DNA of 7,918 nt. It comes from UBA11164 sp002420085 (GTDB lineage Bacteria; Pseudomonadota; Gammaproteobacteria; Xanthomonadales; Xanthomonadaceae). The notes beneath the pieces were generated by a model. The model was not told the DNA's origin. It did no database searches and saw only the letters and a program-made list of their open reading frames with translations. The first letter of the stretch is position 1. Every line of letters starts with the position of its first letter. Location: NCBI GenBank assembly GCA_031976395.1, contig DALYLJ010000149.1:1-7918 (forward strand). The letters are read 5' to 3'. The translations under genes were made by a program, and so were the position numbers. This document shows positions 6,839 through 7,918 of the stretch, in pieces.

Positions 6839-6853
6839 CCGTCGGATCGACGG
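6839..6853. terminator. Hairpin between convergent genes
   Basis: CCGTCG-GAT-CGACGG forms a perfect six-base-pair stem with a three-base loop, starting directly after the radA stop. No T-tract follows on either strand, so it is not a canonical intrinsic terminator. Its place in the 36-base convergent gap suggests that it stabilises or ends transcripts from one or both genes. Confidence 0.35.
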
Positions 6854-6874
6854 GCGGCAGGGCGGGTGGGCTGT

Positions 6875-7918
6875 TCAGAGGTCGTGATGGTCGGGGTCGG
6901 GTGGTTGCACCCGGACTCGCTTGACGACATTGCCTTCGACATGTTCGACCCGCATCCGGTAGCCGTCGATGCTCAGTTCGGTGCCGGCCGCTGGCAGCGA
7001 TTCCAGATGATTGACGATCAGACCGCTGAGGGTGTTGGCGTCCTCGGTCGGCAGGTCGAAGTCGAGTCGACGATTGAGGCTGTGGACCGCGATCCGGCCA
7101 TCGACCAGGATGCTGCCGTCGGCCTGATGCTCGATCCGGCGGCTGTTCTGCTTCGGCTCCGAGGTGAACTCGCCGACGATTTCTTCCAGGATGTCGGCCA
7201 GGGTCACCAGTCCGACGATCTCGCCGTATTCGTTGACGACCAGGGCCAGTCGGCGCCGCTGGCGCTGGAATTCGGACAACTGCTGCGGCAGGCGGGCGCC
7301 TTCCGGGATGAAGTAGGGTTTGCGCAGGCGAGAGACGATCAGGGCCGGGGTGATGGCGGTTTCGGTGCGGACATCGACGACATCGCGCAGATTCAGAATG
7401 CCCTCGACCTGGTCGATGCTGTCGCGGTAGACCACGGCCCGGCCGAACGGGAATTTGGCCAGCTTCGCCGGCAGTTCGGCCGGATCGCCATCGAGGTCGA
7501 TGCCGACAATCTCGTTGCGCGGCACCATGATGTCCTCGACCCTGGCCTCTTCGAGGGCCAGGATGTTGAGAAACATCTTGCGGTGCGACTGCGGAATCAG
7601 GCTGCCGCCGTGTTCGAGCAGGGTGCGCAGTTCGTCTTGCGAGATGTCGTTGTCATTGCTCGTGTTGTTGTGTATGCCGAATGGTCGGAGCACCAGATTT
7701 GCGAGCAGGTTGATCGACCAGACGAACGGATAGGCCACACGCAGCAGTGGCCAGAGCAGGAATGCCGCCGGCAGGGCCACCCGCTCCGGTTTCAGCGCCG
7801 CCAGGGTCTTCGGCGCCACTTCGGAAAAGATCAGCATGACCACGGTCAGGGCGGCGGTTCCGACGAACACCCCGGCTTCGCCGACCAAGCGCACGAACAT
7901 CAGTCCGGTCAGCCCAGC
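6875..7918 (-). CDS. CorB/YfjD-like CNNM-CBS membrane protein, N-terminus missing
   Basis: A partial gene; the frame is open to the window edge, so the true start is outside. The visible 347 residues hold the end of the DUF21/CNNM membrane domain (about 1-82, with hydrophobic helices and the Phe-Ser-Glu-Val-Ala-Pro-Lys-Thr motif at 31-38), two CBS domains (about 125-185 and 195-250, with Glu-Asp-Ile-Met-Val-Pro-Arg and Val-Val-Asn-Glu-Tyr-Gly) and a C-terminal CorC/HlyC domain (about 265-340). The order and many motifs match E. coli YfjD (CorB). Relatives are linked to magnesium and other divalent-cation transport at the inner membrane, with nucleotide binding by the CBS pair. Family members are usually a little over 400 residues, so roughly 70-90 residues are probably missing. 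Residues 83-94, the link between membrane and CBS domains, are unusually rich in Asn, Asp and Ser and locally less GC-rich. The gene converges on radA. Confidence 0.92.
   Translation of the reverse strand, partial: AGLTGLMFVRLVGEAGVFVGTAALTVVMLIFSEVAPKTLAALKPERVALPAAFLLWPLLRVAYPFVWSINLLANLVLRPFGIHNNTSNDNDISQDELRTLLEHGGSLIPQSHRKMFLNILALEEARVEDIMVPRNEIVGIDLDGDPAELPAKLAKFPFGRAVVYRDSIDQVEGILNLRDVVDVRTETAITPALIVSRLRKPYFIPEGARLPQQLSEFQRQRRRLALVVNEYGEIVGLVTLADILEEIVGEFTSEPKQNSRRIEHQADGSILVDGRIAVHSLNRRLDFDLPTEDANTLSGLIVNHLESLPAAGTELSIDGYRMRVEHVEGNVVKRVRVQPPDPDHHDL

Noticed and set aside
1..7918. CRISPR arrays, tRNA or rRNA genes, insertion sequences and phage genes
   Set aside because: I saw no spaced short repeats, no cloverleaf with a GGTTCGAATCC-like arm, no transposase or integrase motif, and no terminal inverted repeats.

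Overview
The window is a GC-rich (about two-thirds G+C by eye), densely packed bacterial chromosomal segment. The recognisable proteins (a RadA recombination protein, a CorB/YfjD-type CBS-domain protein very like the enterobacterial one, and a DMT-family transporter) look gammaproteobacterial. The secreted peptidase carries a C-terminal repeat type that I associate with Xanthomonadales/Chromatiales-like lineages. That placement is inference; no rRNA or other taxonomic marker is present.

Layout. Bases 1-144 hold no gene that I can assign. A minus-strand gene at 145-699 encodes a small protein with the C-terminal signature of the DUF6314 family. Diverging from it with no intergenic space is a plus-strand run of four genes. 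These are a ten-helix EamA/DMT transporter (698-1585), an exported alpha-helical protein with HEAT-like stretches and no recognised family (1614-2798), an 861-residue secreted M14 zinc carboxypeptidase (2795-5380) and radA (5426-6838). The helical protein and the peptidase overlap by ATGA behind a strong Shine-Dalgarno sequence, so they are probably translated together. radA converges on a minus-strand corB/yfjD-like gene (6875-7918) whose N-terminus lies beyond the window. A small perfect hairpin sits in the 36-base gap between them.

How the genes fit together. radA (branch migration in recombinational repair) and corB (divalent-cation handling at the inner membrane) are housekeeping genes. 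The accessory part is the pair at 1614-5380, an exported helical-repeat protein with no known function coupled to an exported carboxypeptidase. The peptidase keeps the full M14 active site and ends in two tandem beta-rich repeats. Its only four cysteines sit at matching positions of those two repeats. The transporter upstream could be co-transcribed and might take up small products such as amino acids, but nothing in the sequence proves that link.

I do not see a CRISPR array, prophage, insertion sequence, toxin-antitoxin pair or defence system. The best candidates for something undescribed are the coupled helical-protein/peptidase pair, the duplicated C-terminal domain, the zero-spacing divergent start at 697-700, and the high density of GATC and GCGATCGC words.
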